A DNA stretch of 64,000 nucleotides, taken from contig NZ_QBUC01000002.1 in NCBI RefSeq assembly GCF_003058165.1, forward strand, positions 124,001-188,000, in the 5' to 3' direction. The notes under the pieces were generated by a model, which was not told the origin of the DNA, searched no databases, and was given only the letters and a program-made list of their open reading frames with translations. Of the stretch, positions 24,185 to 33,570 are shown one piece after another; position 1 is the stretch's first letter; each line of letters opens with the position of its first letter. Source of the DNA: Paenisporosarcina sp. OV554. Lineage in GTDB: Bacteria > Bacillota > Bacilli > Bacillales_A > Planococcaceae. The position numbers and the translations under genes are program-made.

Positions 24185-24991
24185 ATGACGGAGTTAAAGA
24201 ATCCAATAGAAACGGAACAGCAAGAATGGCGTAAGCAACAAATGCAACAGCGATTGAAGACGTGGCTGACCATTTTTTCACCGCTATGCCTCCTGCTTAT
24301 TTGGCAATTTTTATCTCAAAGTGGGCTTATTGATGCCCGATTTTTCCCTCCACCCACTGCTATTGTCTCTACATTTATTGAGTTGCTCACAACTGGTGAG
24401 TTATTTCAGCACATCAGCATTTCGTTGTTTCGAATTTTAGTTGGATTTTTACTAGGTGTAATTCCTGGCATCATCATTGGTCTGTGCATGGGCTTATATG
24501 CACCAGTTCGCCACTTTATTTCTCCTCTTATCATGGCGTTAATGCCCATTCCTACACTTGCGTTACTGCCAATAATATTAATCATCTTTGGAATTGGAGA
24601 AGTGTCGAAGGTTGTCACCATTGCGGGAAGTGTTTTTTTTCCGGTTGTCATTAATACGGTCGCAGGTGTTATTTCAATTGATTCTATTTATTTAGATGTA
24701 GCGAAAAATTATGGGGCAAATAGGAAAGATTTCTTTATGAAAATTGCTTTACCTGGCTCACTACCTTTCATGTTAGAAGGAATCCAAATGGGGCAGGCAA
24801 TAGCATTACTTACAATCGTAGCAGCTGAAATGATGGGGGCAAGATCGGGAATAGGTTACTTAATATGGACGTCCTATAGTGCGTTTTTATTAAAGGAAAT
24901 GTTTGTTGGATTGATTCTCATTTCTTTCTTTGGCTATGTCTTTTCATTGTTGTTACGTTGGTTGCAACGAAAGCTAATACCTTGGAGGTGA
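24185..24991 (+). CDS. ABC importer permease (SsuC/TauC family)
   Basis: A 268-residue permease with about six helices and the EAA loop region in NYGANRKDFFMKIALPGSLP. It belongs to the nitrate/sulfonate/taurine group. RBS AGAGGTGGTG. It is first in a three-gene cluster, with the ATPase 4 nt and the binding protein about 800 nt downstream. The 21-bp array lies directly upstream and no riboswitch is visible. Confidence 0.9.
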   Translation: MTELKNPIETEQQEWRKQQMQQRLKTWLTIFSPLCLLLIWQFLSQSGLIDARFFPPPTAIVSTFIELLTTGELFQHISISLFRILVGFLLGVIPGIIIGLCMGLYAPVRHFISPLIMALMPIPTLALLPIILIIFGIGEVSKVVTIAGSVFFPVVINTVAGVISIDSIYLDVAKNYGANRKDFFMKIALPGSLPFMLEGIQMGQAIALLTIVAAEMMGARSGIGYLIWTSYSAFLLKEMFVGLILISFFGYVFSLLLRWLQRKLIPWR

Positions 24992-24995
24992 CGAT

Positions 24996-25775
24996 ATGGA
25001 ATCTAAGCCCAAAATTTCAATTGAGCAACTGACGAAAGTGTTTTATAAAAAAGAAAATAGTGTCACCGCGCTCGAAAATATCTCTCTAGATATCAAAGAT
25101 GGAGAATTTGTTTGTCTGGTTGGACCAAGCGGGTGTGGGAAAACAACATTACTTCGGATACTAGCAGGACTTGAAAATCAAAGTTCAGGTAACTTTACAA
25201 TTCAAAAAAGTGACCAAAATCGTCCCAATCAATCCATGGTTTTTCAAGAACGAGGTATCCTACCTTGGTTAACGGTCGAAGAGAATGTAGCGTTCGGGCT
25301 TTCAATGCGCCATTTACCTAAAGCGCTTATTAAAGAACGTACTACTTATTTTTTAAATAAAGTGGGTCTTTCAAAGTTTGCGCAAATGTACCCAAAAGAA
25401 CTTTCAGGTGGAATGAAGCAAAGGGTTAGTATTGCCCGAGCATTTGCAAATGATTCTGAGATTTTATTAATGGATGAACCGTTCGGAGCTTTAGATGAAC
25501 AAAATAAATACATTTTACAAGAAGAATTATTATCAATTTGGTCTGAGACGAAAAAAACAGTGTTATTTATCACGCATAGCATTGATGAAGCATTGTATTT
25601 GAGTGACCGTGTATTACTAATGAGTGCTCAACCAGGCAAAATTCTTAGTGAAATGAAAATAGAATTACCTCGACCAAGAAAATTAGAAGAAATTCGATCA
25701 AATCCTGAAATGGCTACAAAATTTTTAGAAATTTGGCGTCATTTACAGGTAGAAGTGCAAGGGTCCAGATTGTGA
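24996..25775 (+). CDS. ABC importer ATP-binding protein (SsuB/TauB family)
   Basis: A 259-residue ATPase with Walker A GPSGCGKTT, signature LSGGMKQR, Walker B ILLMDEPFGALDE and switch His in ITHSIDEAL, all in SsuB/TauB style. The gene follows the permease by 4 nt with GGAGGTGACG overlapping the permease end. It energises uptake by the cluster. Confidence 0.92.
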   Translation: MESKPKISIEQLTKVFYKKENSVTALENISLDIKDGEFVCLVGPSGCGKTTLLRILAGLENQSSGNFTIQKSDQNRPNQSMVFQERGILPWLTVEENVAFGLSMRHLPKALIKERTTYFLNKVGLSKFAQMYPKELSGGMKQRVSIARAFANDSEILLMDEPFGALDEQNKYILQEELLSIWSETKKTVLFITHSIDEALYLSDRVLLMSAQPGKILSEMKIELPRPRKLEEIRSNPEMATKFLEIWRHLQVEVQGSRL

Positions 25776-25788
25776 AGGGAGTGTATAG

Positions 25789-26862
25789 ATGAAAAAGTGG
25801 TTAGGGATATTAGGAGTATTAATTTTATTGGTTGGGGGCTGTTCGGAAAAAGAGTCTGTTCAAGTCAACGACGACGTAAGCAAAGATAATCCATCTGGTG
25901 ATTTAGCGCCATTAACTGAGAAAACAAAAGTTGTGATCGCGGAGGATGGTTCAGCTTCCGGAGCAGGTTTTTATATAGCTAACGAAAAAGGGTATTTTGA
26001 TGATTACAATATTGAAGTTGAGTTTGTGACATTTGCGAATAGTGACGATATGTTGCCTGCACTCGCTTCGGGAGAAGTTGATATTGCTGGAGGTATTTCA
26101 TCAGCTGCGTTCTTTAATGCGATTGCCCAAGGAATTGACGTAAAAATCGTTGCAGATAAAGGACACAATGCCAAAGGACGTTCGTACTTTACTTTTGTAA
26201 TTGGTGCTGACAAACAAGACGAAATTAAAGACTATAGTGATTTAAAAGGGAAAAAAATTGCAGTATCAGGAGAGCATGGCGTTGATGATTACATCTACCA
26301 ACTAATGCTCGAACATGCAGGTCTTGCGAAAGACGAGGTTGAATTTGTGCTCATGCCTGACTTTGGAACAATGTTAGCTGCCATAGAGAACGGCTCGATT
26401 GATGCGGCATTAAATATTGAACCTCTCATTACTCAAGGAGTTGCACAAGGAATTCACGCACGCTTGGGTGATGCAACAGACTTTGCACCAGAAGCCCAAA
26501 TTGCGATGGTACTTGGGTCACCACAATTTATGAACGATGAACAAGATGTATCCTTGCGCTTTATGGCTGCTTATTTAAAAGGTGTCCGTGATTACAATGA
26601 TGCTTTCATTAAGGGCGAAGGTAAAGACGAAATTATTGATATTATGACTGAATACACGGCATTAAAAGATGCGGCAGTGTGGGAAGATGTTTTTGTGACA
26701 GGTCTTGATCCAAATGGCAAAATGTTCATCGGTGATATACGTGACCAATATGAAATGTATAAGAAAAATGGAGCCATTCGTGGTGAATTCCAATTTGACG
26801 AAGCAATAGACACGTCTATTACTGAAAAGGCAGTTAAGATAATTGGGGATTACCAAAAATAA
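25789..26862 (+). CDS. ABC importer substrate-binding lipoprotein (SsuA/NMT1-like)
   Basis: A 357-residue binding protein with a lipoprotein signal (LVGGC, lipidation near Cys19) and the NMT1/SsuA fold: GFYIANEKGYFDDYNIEVEF, ALASGEVDIAGG, DLKGKKIAVSGE. The family binds sulfonates, taurine, pyrimidine precursors or similar small organics. No metabolic enzyme is in the cluster, so the substrate is open. RBS GAAGGGAG. Last gene before a terminator. Confidence 0.88.
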   Translation: MKKWLGILGVLILLVGGCSEKESVQVNDDVSKDNPSGDLAPLTEKTKVVIAEDGSASGAGFYIANEKGYFDDYNIEVEFVTFANSDDMLPALASGEVDIAGGISSAAFFNAIAQGIDVKIVADKGHNAKGRSYFTFVIGADKQDEIKDYSDLKGKKIAVSGEHGVDDYIYQLMLEHAGLAKDEVEFVLMPDFGTMLAAIENGSIDAALNIEPLITQGVAQGIHARLGDATDFAPEAQIAMVLGSPQFMNDEQDVSLRFMAAYLKGVRDYNDAFIKGEGKDEIIDIMTEYTALKDAAVWEDVFVTGLDPNGKMFIGDIRDQYEMYKKNGAIRGEFQFDEAIDTSITEKAVKIIGDYQK

Positions 26863-26867
26863 AATAC

Positions 26868-26918
26868 AAAAAAAGTCTAAGAAAAGATGTTCTTTACATC
26901 TCTTTTTAGATTTTTTTT
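26868..26918 (+). terminator. Intrinsic terminator of the SsuABC-type operon
   Basis: A long A-rich stem (AAGTCTAAGAAAAGATGT with ACATCTCTTTTTAGATTT) ends in eight T. Confidence 0.8.
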
Positions 26919-27059
26919 GAGAACTTTAGCCTTTGTGCCTATAAAAAGAAATAATTTCTTCGTTCAATTTGATTAGTTCGAGAGAAGTTGGTTGAAAGAA
27001 TCTATAGGTAGAGTAAAATAGAAAAGAGTTTAAAGTTCAGTAAGAAAGAAGATGAAAAA

Positions 27060-27731
27060 ATGGATGCACATTTTTGGGGATTATTACTTGAAATTATTTT
27101 GATAAATATTGTCTTAAGTGGCGATAATGCAGTGGTAATTGCTTTGGCGAGCCGGAATTTACCGGAAGAAAAACGAAAAAAAGCCATACTTATAGGAACA
27201 ATCGGTGCACTAAGCTTGCGTGTAGTTTTAACATTTGCAGCTGTGTATCTTTTGAAAATTCCTTTTGTTGAAATTATCGGTGGATTGTTACTGTTGTATA
27301 TTGCCTTTGATTTAATTAAAAGTGCACAACAAGATCCAGATTTGCACTCTCATACTACGCTTAGTGCTGCTATCCGTACAATCATTTTCGCAGACTTAGT
27401 GATGAGTTTAGATAATGTATTAGCTATTGCAGGAACTGCACAAGGAAATATTGTACTTATCGTTATCGGACTTGCGCTAAGTGTTCCATTAATTATCTTT
27501 GGAAGTCAGTTAATTATGAGCTTAATGGATAAGATGCCGATTCTTGTTTGGGCAGGTGCTGGGATTATTGCTTACACAGCTGGCAAAATGATGGTGGATG
27601 ATCCATATGGTCATCTTTTTGTAGAACGAACTTGGCCAAGCCTTGAATATATGTCGCCTATATTATGTGTTGTGTTAATAATAACTTTAGGTCTTATACA
27701 AAAGAAGCGGAGAAGAGATTTAGCTTCTTGA
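27060..27731 (+). CDS. yjbE: TerC family integral membrane protein (YjbE-like), likely metal exporter
   Basis: A 223-residue membrane protein with about seven helices. Both TerC acidic motifs are present: SGDNAVVIALASRNLP in helix 1 and LVMSLDNVLAIAG in the middle. Family members in Bacillus export manganese and help metallate secreted proteins. No yybP-ykoY riboswitch is visible upstream. The RBS is weak (GAAAGAAGATG). Monocistronic. Confidence 0.9.
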   Translation: MDAHFWGLLLEIILINIVLSGDNAVVIALASRNLPEEKRKKAILIGTIGALSLRVVLTFAAVYLLKIPFVEIIGGLLLLYIAFDLIKSAQQDPDLHSHTTLSAAIRTIIFADLVMSLDNVLAIAGTAQGNIVLIVIGLALSVPLIIFGSQLIMSLMDKMPILVWAGAGIIAYTAGKMMVDDPYGHLFVERTWPSLEYMSPILCVVLIITLGLIQKKRRRDLAS

Positions 27732-27874
27732 AAAAGATTGGTAATAAAACCCACTAAGAATACTGGATTCTAAAAGAAGGACATCCGTAACCCCTAATAG
27801 TATTCAAATTCTATCCTGTTAAAGAAGGACATGATTAGCAAATATCCATATTTGAATTATTTAATCTACAAATT

Positions 27875-27920
27875 AATAGGGAAAGGTTATTCTAAATGTA
27901 GAATAATCTTTCCCTATTTT
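27875..27920. terminator. Bidirectional terminator
   Basis: AATAGGGAAAG...TTCTA and TAGAA...CTTTCCCTATT form a 20-bp near-perfect stem, with T-runs on either side. It ends the TerC transcript and the broken VOC gene. Confidence 0.85.
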
Positions 27921-28236
27921 TCATGATTTTGATTTTTCGAAATTCAAGTCCCAAATCACGCCAAATGGATCTTGTAATTTCGCGTATTTGGCACCCCAAA
28001 ATGTATCTTGAAGTTCCATAAAAACATTACCGCCTTTACTTAAACGGTCATAGTGAGTCTGAATTTCTTCTTCACTTTCACATTCTAATACTATTGACAC
28101 ATTATTTCCTATAGATACGTTTTGATTAGGGAATGTATCAGATGCCATGAAGGACACCTTCGAAAACTTCTTTGTAAAAAGTTAATGCATCTTGTGCGTT
28201 TCCATCAAATGTTAAATAAGGCGTAGCTTGTTTCAA
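27921..28236 (-). pseudogene. PhnB-like VOC protein with internal deletion and frameshift
   Basis: The minus strand starts at TTG 28236 with AAAGGAG 8 nt upstream and reads a typical PhnB N-terminus (ATPYLTFDGNAQDALTFYKE), then stops after VFEGVLHGI. The C-terminal half (FMASDTFPNQNVSIG to WGAKYAKLQDPFGVIWDLN) continues in another frame. Compared with PhnB relatives, the roughly 30 residues between FYKEVF and the MASD strand are missing. One deletion at about 28145 would explain both the loss and the frame change. Confidence 0.75.
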
Positions 28237-28331
28237 TTAAATTCTCTCCTTTGGATTCATACGAAAACGGATTTTCAATTCAGTGGTCACCAACGTCGGT
28301 GTCGAGCTAGCGTAGCATTTCGCTTTTCTAA

Positions 28332-28694
28332 TTACTGAGCGTTCTCATCACCATGAAAAACGCCGAAAATAAGGCCTTCAGGATCTTTACAATAAGCAAC
28401 GTAGCCCATTCCTGGGATTGCTGCTTTTGGTACGACCATTTCGCCGCCGTGCTCACTTATTTTTGCTAAAGAGTCATCTACATTGTCTACTTCTACTGTA
28501 TTGAAAGTGCGCGGTTGAGCATCTGGAGAAGGCATAATTCCGCCATTTACTCCATTTCCATCTTCACCCGTCATAACAAACCAGTAATCATGTTCGCCGA
28601 ATTTTTCAATCTTCCATCCAAAGACAGAAGTGTAAAATTCGATAGCTTTTTGTGGATTGGCAACTTGTAATTCAAAATGTGTCACACGATTCAT
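28332..28694 (-). CDS. VOC (glyoxalase/bleomycin-resistance) family protein
   Basis: A 120-residue single VOC module: THFELQVANPQKAIEFYTSVFGW at the start, GEDGNGVNGGI in the middle and YCKDPEGLIFGVF at the end. Similar to small VOC proteins annotated as lactoylglutathione-lyase-like; the enzymatic role is unproven. It lies just upstream of the broken PhnB gene on the same strand. Confidence 0.85.
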   Translation of the reverse strand: MNRVTHFELQVANPQKAIEFYTSVFGWKIEKFGEHDYWFVMTGEDGNGVNGGIMPSPDAQPRTFNTVEVDNVDDSLAKISEHGGEMVVPKAAIPGMGYVAYCKDPEGLIFGVFHGDENAQ

Positions 28695-28768
28695 GGATCA
28701 AAAACCCTTTTGAATGAGAATTTTCTAACAACTAAATTATAGGGAAAACTTGTCCTAGCCGCAGTGAG

Positions 28769-29257
28769 TTACTTTGTATATTGTCTTGTGAAAACCTTAA
28801 AAGCAGACCGAGATAAAACGCCTTTCAACCCAGTATGTGGAACATGGGCATTCGTTTCTCCATTTTCCACGTACTGTTGGAGGTGAAGTAGGGTATCATC
28901 CCAACCTTTGGAACACATTTTATAGCACGACAATGATGGAGTTAAACCAATATGTTGAAATTCAACACTCGTTTTTCTTTCATCAATAGACCTTAACTTG
29001 AAAACGACATCCGTTCCTTTCCACTCATTCCAACCCTCAATACATGTCCAATGTACCTTTTCACTCGGGACAAGATCCACTATTTTCATTGAGTTAAATA
29101 ATAATCGTTCGAAACGAAAAGAGTGAACTCCTCCAACCTCAGTGCTCACATCGCAATCGACAGTCCACCAACTTTTTATGCCTTTTTCAGTTGTAATGGC
29201 TTCGTACACTTCTTCTATAGGTGCCGAAAGTTCAACTTGTTTTATATAGCTATTCAT
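28769..29257 (-). CDS. SRPBCC / AHSA1 domain protein
   Basis: A 162-residue START-like (AHSA1) protein. IEEVYEAITTEKGIKSWWTVD and VEFQHIGL are the fold's typical first and late strands. It overlaps the upstream ArsR fusion gene by 4 nt (ATGA) and lacks its own good RBS, so translation is coupled. A ligand-binding pocket is expected; ligand unknown. The product likely works with, or is regulated by, the fused regulator. Confidence 0.85.
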   Translation of the reverse strand: MNSYIKQVELSAPIEEVYEAITTEKGIKSWWTVDCDVSTEVGGVHSFRFERLLFNSMKIVDLVPSEKVHWTCIEGWNEWKGTDVVFKLRSIDERKTSVEFQHIGLTPSLSCYKMCSKGWDDTLLHLQQYVENGETNAHVPHTGLKGVLSRSAFKVFTRQYTK

Positions 29258-30021
29258 GGTTTTTCAACATGTATTTTTAAATTATTTAAAAGCAATGACC
29301 ATCCGTTTGAATGTGCTTCTTCCCAATTAGGATCAAGTAATCCAACAGCACTATGTGATAATTTCACAGTCGTTGACTCGCCATTGCTTTCCAATCGGTA
29401 ACCATAATGACTATTAACCGCGCCTTGCATACCTAGTAATCCTTGCAGACGAATTTCTTCATTCTCTTTGTAATAAAGTACAGTTCCCCAAATCGCTCCT
29501 TGGCCATCTTCCCAATTCTCCATAAACAATCCACCAATTTTTGAATCAAATGTTATATGAGAGTTGTTTTCTTCAAAACGGAATTCCCACCAGTCATTTA
29601 TATCGTTAACAAGGGAGTGAAAAACACGTTCTAGTGGTGCGTTAATATCGATTTGTTGTTCAATTTGAAAAGAGCTAATATCCAGTTTCATACGTTTTGT
29701 TCCTCCTGCTTCTAATTTTGTTTTTAAGCTAGTTAAAGATGTTGATAGTTTCGATTCATATTTACTGACCCAACGGTTATACATTTCTTGTAACGGGATG
29801 ATATTCAAGAAGTTTAATCGTGTACGACTTTGTCTTCTAATAACGATTAAATGGACATCTTCCAATATCTTCAAATGCTTCATAACTGCATATCTTGATA
29901 CATCAAAGTGTTCACTTACCTCACCTGTAGATAAAGGCCCTTTTTTTAATAAATCAAGAATATCTACACGAATTGGATGAGATAGAGCTTTAAATAGATG
30001 AGTAACTTCTTCGTTAACCAT
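29254..30021 (-). CDS. ArsR-type regulator fused to an AHSA1/SRPBCC domain
   Basis: A 255-residue protein. Residues about 1-95 are an ArsR winged helix (FKALSHPIRVDILDLLKKG, then VSRYAVMKHLKILED). Residues about 115-255 are a START-like domain (QIDINAPLERVFHSL, WGTVLYYKENEEIRLQGLLG). There is no Cys metal-sensing box, so the second domain probably binds the effector. It heads a two-gene operon. The promoter carries a GTTAC-N6-GTAAC site suited to autoregulation. Confidence 0.88.
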   Translation of the reverse strand: MVNEEVTHLFKALSHPIRVDILDLLKKGPLSTGEVSEHFDVSRYAVMKHLKILEDVHLIVIRRQSRTRLNFLNIIPLQEMYNRWVSKYESKLSTSLTSLKTKLEAGGTKRMKLDISSFQIEQQIDINAPLERVFHSLVNDINDWWEFRFEENNSHITFDSKIGGLFMENWEDGQGAIWGTVLYYKENEEIRLQGLLGMQGAVNSHYGYRLESNGESTTVKLSHSAVGLLDPNWEEAHSNGWSLLLNNLKIHVEKP

Positions 30022-30055
30022 GATTTTGATTCCTCACTCCCTTTCAAAATAATGT

Positions 30056-30102
30056 GTTACTAAAAGGTAACGTATTATTTTTTTAAAGCAAGCTTGATGC
30101 AA
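30056..30102 (-). promoter_or_regulatory. Promoter and operator of the ArsR-SRPBCC operon
   Basis: On the minus strand TTGCAT (30097-30102), 17 bp, AATAAT (30074-30079). The inverted repeat GTTAC-TAAAAG-GTAAC (30056-30071) lies immediately downstream, over the start site. Confidence 0.65.
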
Positions 30103-30195
30103 TAGGAGAAAGGGTGATGAAAAGAGGAAATATATGATAAACTTAAACTAGTATTTTCTTAATATTCTTACTTTAGATATAGAGAGGGTGTTGAC

Positions 30196-31641
30196 ATGTT
30201 TACTTCGTATAAAGTAAAACCATTTTTTGATGAGATGTTAAAAGAAAGTGGAAAACCAAAAGATCATTATCAAAAGTTTTATGATATGATTCAAAATTTT
30301 ACTGTTGATGAACTTAAAGAAAAACATGAAACAGCCCAACTATCTTTTTTGAGACAAGGTATAACCTTTACGGTCTATCATAATAATGTAGGTGCTGAAC
30401 GGACAATGCCTTTTGATTTTGTTCCAATTATCATTCCTCCAGAAGACTGGGAAACGATTGAAAAAGGCATGATGCAGCGCTCTGAAGCGTTAAATTGCTT
30501 CTTGCATGATGTTTATCACGAGCAGCAAATTATTAAAGACGGCCTCATTCCTCGAAATCTGGTAGAAGACAATCCCTATTATTACACCAAGCAAATGCAA
30601 GGGATAAAAATCCCATTAAATAATCATATATTTCTCGCTGGAATTGATTTAATTCGAGATGAAAATGGCAAATACTTAGTACTAGAAGATAATTTGCGTA
30701 ACCCGTCAGGTATTTCGTATGTATATCAAAACCGCTATGTAATGCGCCAAGTTTATCCAGAGTTTTTTGCCAAACATTCTGTCCAAACGTTAGAACATCA
30801 AGTGACCTATTTACATGAAGCTATCATGGATCATGCACCAAAAGGAGTGGACAATCCTCGAGCCGTTTTACTTACTCCAGGTATCTACAATTCCGCTTAT
30901 TATGATCATGTGTTTTTAGCCCAACAAATGGGACTTCCGCTAGTTGAAGGCCGTGACTTAATCGTCTCAAATAACATTGTCTATATGAAAACGATTCGTG
31001 GACTTGAAAAGGTGGATATCATATATCGTAGAATAGACGATGATTTTTTGGACCCCCAAGCTTTCCGTGAGGATTCTACACTAGGTGTTAATGGATTATT
31101 AGAAGCGTATCGTCTAGGAAATGTGGCAATATTAAACGGCATAGGTAATGGCGTAGCTGACGATAAAGCGATGTATGTATATGTACCAGATATGATTCGT
31201 TACTACTTAAATGAAGAACCAATTATTGAAAACGTGACGACATATCGTTTAGATAATACATGTCAAAGGGAATGGGTACTCGAACGTTTACACGAATTAG
31301 TTATCAAAAACGTAGGTTCATCGGGTGGCTATGACATGCTTGTTGGACCGCATGCAACTGCGCAAGAAATTGAGATTTTCCGAGAGAAAATTCTTGAAAA
31401 CCCTCATCAATACATTGCACAACCAACCATCAAATTATCAAGAGCCCCTTCCTATCAAGGGGAAGAGTTTTATCCTTGTCATGTGGACTTACGTGTCTTT
31501 GTAATGAGAGGAAAAGAAACACATGTATTTCCTGGTGGCCTATCTCGTGTGGCACTGAAAAAAGGTTCCCTGGTCGTAAACTCATCGCAAGGTGGTGGTG
31601 GTAAAGATACATGGGTTATGAAAGCAGGAGGAATGAGCTAA
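30196..31641 (+). CDS. Circularly permuted ATP-grasp type 2 protein (DUF404/DUF407)
   Basis: A 481-residue predicted amidoligase of the circularly permuted ATP-grasp group. Recognisable blocks are NPYYYTKQMQGIKIP, LVLEDNLRNPSGISYV, LTPGIYNSAYYDH and QPTIKLSRAPSYQG, with the final PCHVDLRVFVMRG. In comparative work on amidoligases this family travels with alpha-E and transglutaminase proteins and is predicted to make or modify peptides. The real target is unknown. GAGGGTGTTGAC precedes ATG. It overlaps the next gene by 1 nt. Confidence 0.9.
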   Translation: MFTSYKVKPFFDEMLKESGKPKDHYQKFYDMIQNFTVDELKEKHETAQLSFLRQGITFTVYHNNVGAERTMPFDFVPIIIPPEDWETIEKGMMQRSEALNCFLHDVYHEQQIIKDGLIPRNLVEDNPYYYTKQMQGIKIPLNNHIFLAGIDLIRDENGKYLVLEDNLRNPSGISYVYQNRYVMRQVYPEFFAKHSVQTLEHQVTYLHEAIMDHAPKGVDNPRAVLLTPGIYNSAYYDHVFLAQQMGLPLVEGRDLIVSNNIVYMKTIRGLEKVDIIYRRIDDDFLDPQAFREDSTLGVNGLLEAYRLGNVAILNGIGNGVADDKAMYVYVPDMIRYYLNEEPIIENVTTYRLDNTCQREWVLERLHELVIKNVGSSGGYDMLVGPHATAQEIEIFREKILENPHQYIAQPTIKLSRAPSYQGEEFYPCHVDLRVFVMRGKETHVFPGGLSRVALKKGSLVVNSSQGGGGKDTWVMKAGGMS

Positions 31642-33521
31642 TGTTAAGTCGTGTAGCAGATTCACTCTATTGGATGGCACGCAATATTGAACGTACTGAA
31701 TTAAACGCACGCATTTTAGACGTTCATTTAACACAAATGGTTGAAACCTCGAGTGAAGATCTATTAGACGGAAAACACTGGAATATTTTGTTTGAAGTAT
31801 GTTCGACAAAAGAGGAATTAGAGGAACTGAAAAATAATGCTGAAACACAGGATGAAGAATATATTCGTTATTTAGCGTTTGAAACAGATAATGAAAATTC
31901 TATCTTCAGCTGTGTACGTGTGGCAAGAGAAAATGCACGAATCAGTCGTGACCACTTACCAAATGAACTTTTTGAAGTTTGGAATGATTTGTACCTTTAT
32001 ACACATCAAGCAGAACAAGAGCAATTTTCAATTCATCAATTGCGAGCGTTTTTGCAAAAAGTGAAAATGGCATCGTTAACAGCCCAAGGAATTATTGAGT
32101 CAGGGATGTCTCGTAGTGTAGCGTATCGGATGATTAAGATCGGCAAATGGCTCGAGCGAGCAGAAAAGACAGCCCGTATTTTAAATGTTGTTTGTGAACA
32201 AACACGTGAAACGCAATTATTGTATAAAGGTGACGATTATTATGCATGGTTGGCTGCATTAAGAATGTTAAATGGCTACGAAGCTTATTTAAAAGTAAAT
32301 CGTCCGAAAATGGATCCTAAAACCATCTTAACTTTTTTAATTACAGACGAGTCTTTTCCAAGATCGATTCACTATAATATGAATCATGTTCGAGCAGCAG
32401 TTGATATTTTAGAAAATGCGAAAATTGCCCATTACTCTTCAGAATTATATTATGCTCTTGAAAATCTTAAGAACGATTTTGATGAAATATCTATTCAAGA
32501 ATTAAATTCAGACGATATGCTCACTTTTTTAAATCAATTCCAAAATAAATGTAATGAAGTCGGTCAAATTTTCTCTAAAACCTATTATTTGATTGAACCG
32601 ATTGCTAAGCAAGAACAAACTCAAATAGTTAGCATCCCAGAACAATTGAATTTGGAAAAAGCATCATCCATGAAATATAAAATTGAACATACGAATATTT
32701 TCGATTATGACACATGGGTTGATCAAAGTATGAACTCCATACGTTTAAAACCACGTACGGATGAGTGTCAACGTTTGCTTTCTTATCGTACTGATATAAC
32801 GCCTGTAGCTCTTACGAAAGAACATGTAGACATTTGGGGAAACAGTGTAGAATCATTCTTTATTGCAGATCATCATAAGCATTTAGAGGTAAAGGCCACT
32901 TCTGTGGTAAGCATTCAAAAAAGTCCGTGGATTCATCGAATTGATTATTCACCTGAAATGCACGCCATTTTCCATTCTGATTTATTTAGTAGTCATTATT
33001 TAGCCTATTTAAGCAATACGGCATACACGTATTTAACTCCTAAACAGATAGAGCAGGTAGACAACGAAATTGGAGCAATGGTCAATCCTGTGCAGTATGC
33101 CATAGATGTAATGGGCTATTTATTTAATCGCTTTGCGTATGATGGATCTTCTACTACCGTGTCAACGAAGGCACTAGAATCGTTTGATATGAAAAAAGGC
33201 GTTTGCCAAGATATTTCACACGTCATGCTTGGGATTTTACGCACTAAACACATCCCAGCAAGGTATGTAAGTGGTTACTTATATGTAGGTGAAAACTCCG
33301 CGTTGGTAGGGGACGCGGCTAGCCATGCTTGGGTTGAAGTGATGGTACCGGGAATTGGCTGGGTAGGTCTCGATCCTACCAATAATGTGGAAGCTCTAGA
33401 AAATCATATCCGCGTTGGTGTAGGACGTGATTATGGTGACGTAAGTCCAGTACAAGGTGTCTACCGTGGCGGTAGTCATAAATTAGATGTCAAAGTATCC
33501 GTAAGTCTAATTGAACAATAA
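31641..33521 (+). CDS. Alpha-E domain fused to a transglutaminase-like protease domain
   Basis: A 626-residue protein. Residues about 1-310 are an alpha-E (DUF403) helical domain (LSRVADSLYWMARNIERTE). Residues about 345-430 are the bacterial transglutaminase N-terminal beta domain. The rest is a transglutaminase-like core with triad Cys522 (GVCQD), His562 (ASHAW) and Asp578 (LDPTN). ATG 31641 (CAGGAGGA upstream, TAATG overlap) is preferred to the in-frame ATG 31611. With the ATP-grasp it forms a two-gene operon in which ligation and amide cleavage or transfer are coupled. Cytoplasmic, as no signal is seen. Confidence 0.9.
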   Translation: MLSRVADSLYWMARNIERTELNARILDVHLTQMVETSSEDLLDGKHWNILFEVCSTKEELEELKNNAETQDEEYIRYLAFETDNENSIFSCVRVARENARISRDHLPNELFEVWNDLYLYTHQAEQEQFSIHQLRAFLQKVKMASLTAQGIIESGMSRSVAYRMIKIGKWLERAEKTARILNVVCEQTRETQLLYKGDDYYAWLAALRMLNGYEAYLKVNRPKMDPKTILTFLITDESFPRSIHYNMNHVRAAVDILENAKIAHYSSELYYALENLKNDFDEISIQELNSDDMLTFLNQFQNKCNEVGQIFSKTYYLIEPIAKQEQTQIVSIPEQLNLEKASSMKYKIEHTNIFDYDTWVDQSMNSIRLKPRTDECQRLLSYRTDITPVALTKEHVDIWGNSVESFFIADHHKHLEVKATSVVSIQKSPWIHRIDYSPEMHAIFHSDLFSSHYLAYLSNTAYTYLTPKQIEQVDNEIGAMVNPVQYAIDVMGYLFNRFAYDGSSTTVSTKALESFDMKKGVCQDISHVMLGILRTKHIPARYVSGYLYVGENSALVGDAASHAWVEVMVPGIGWVGLDPTNNVEALENHIRVGVGRDYGDVSPVQGVYRGGSHKLDVKVSVSLIEQ

Positions 33522-33527
33522 GATGTA

Positions 33528-33557
33528 GCCTCGATAATTTTAACGTCGAGGCTTCTT
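33528..33557 (+). terminator. Intrinsic terminator of the ATP-grasp/transglutaminase operon
   Basis: GCCTCGA and TCGAGGC with an 11-nt loop, then TTCTTT. Confidence 0.75.
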
Positions 33558-33570
33558 TGGAGGAAATTAG

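Noticed and set aside
27732-27874. Direct repeat AAGAAGGACAT before the 27.9 kb terminator
   Set aside because: Two short copies in AT-rich sequence; too little to call an element.
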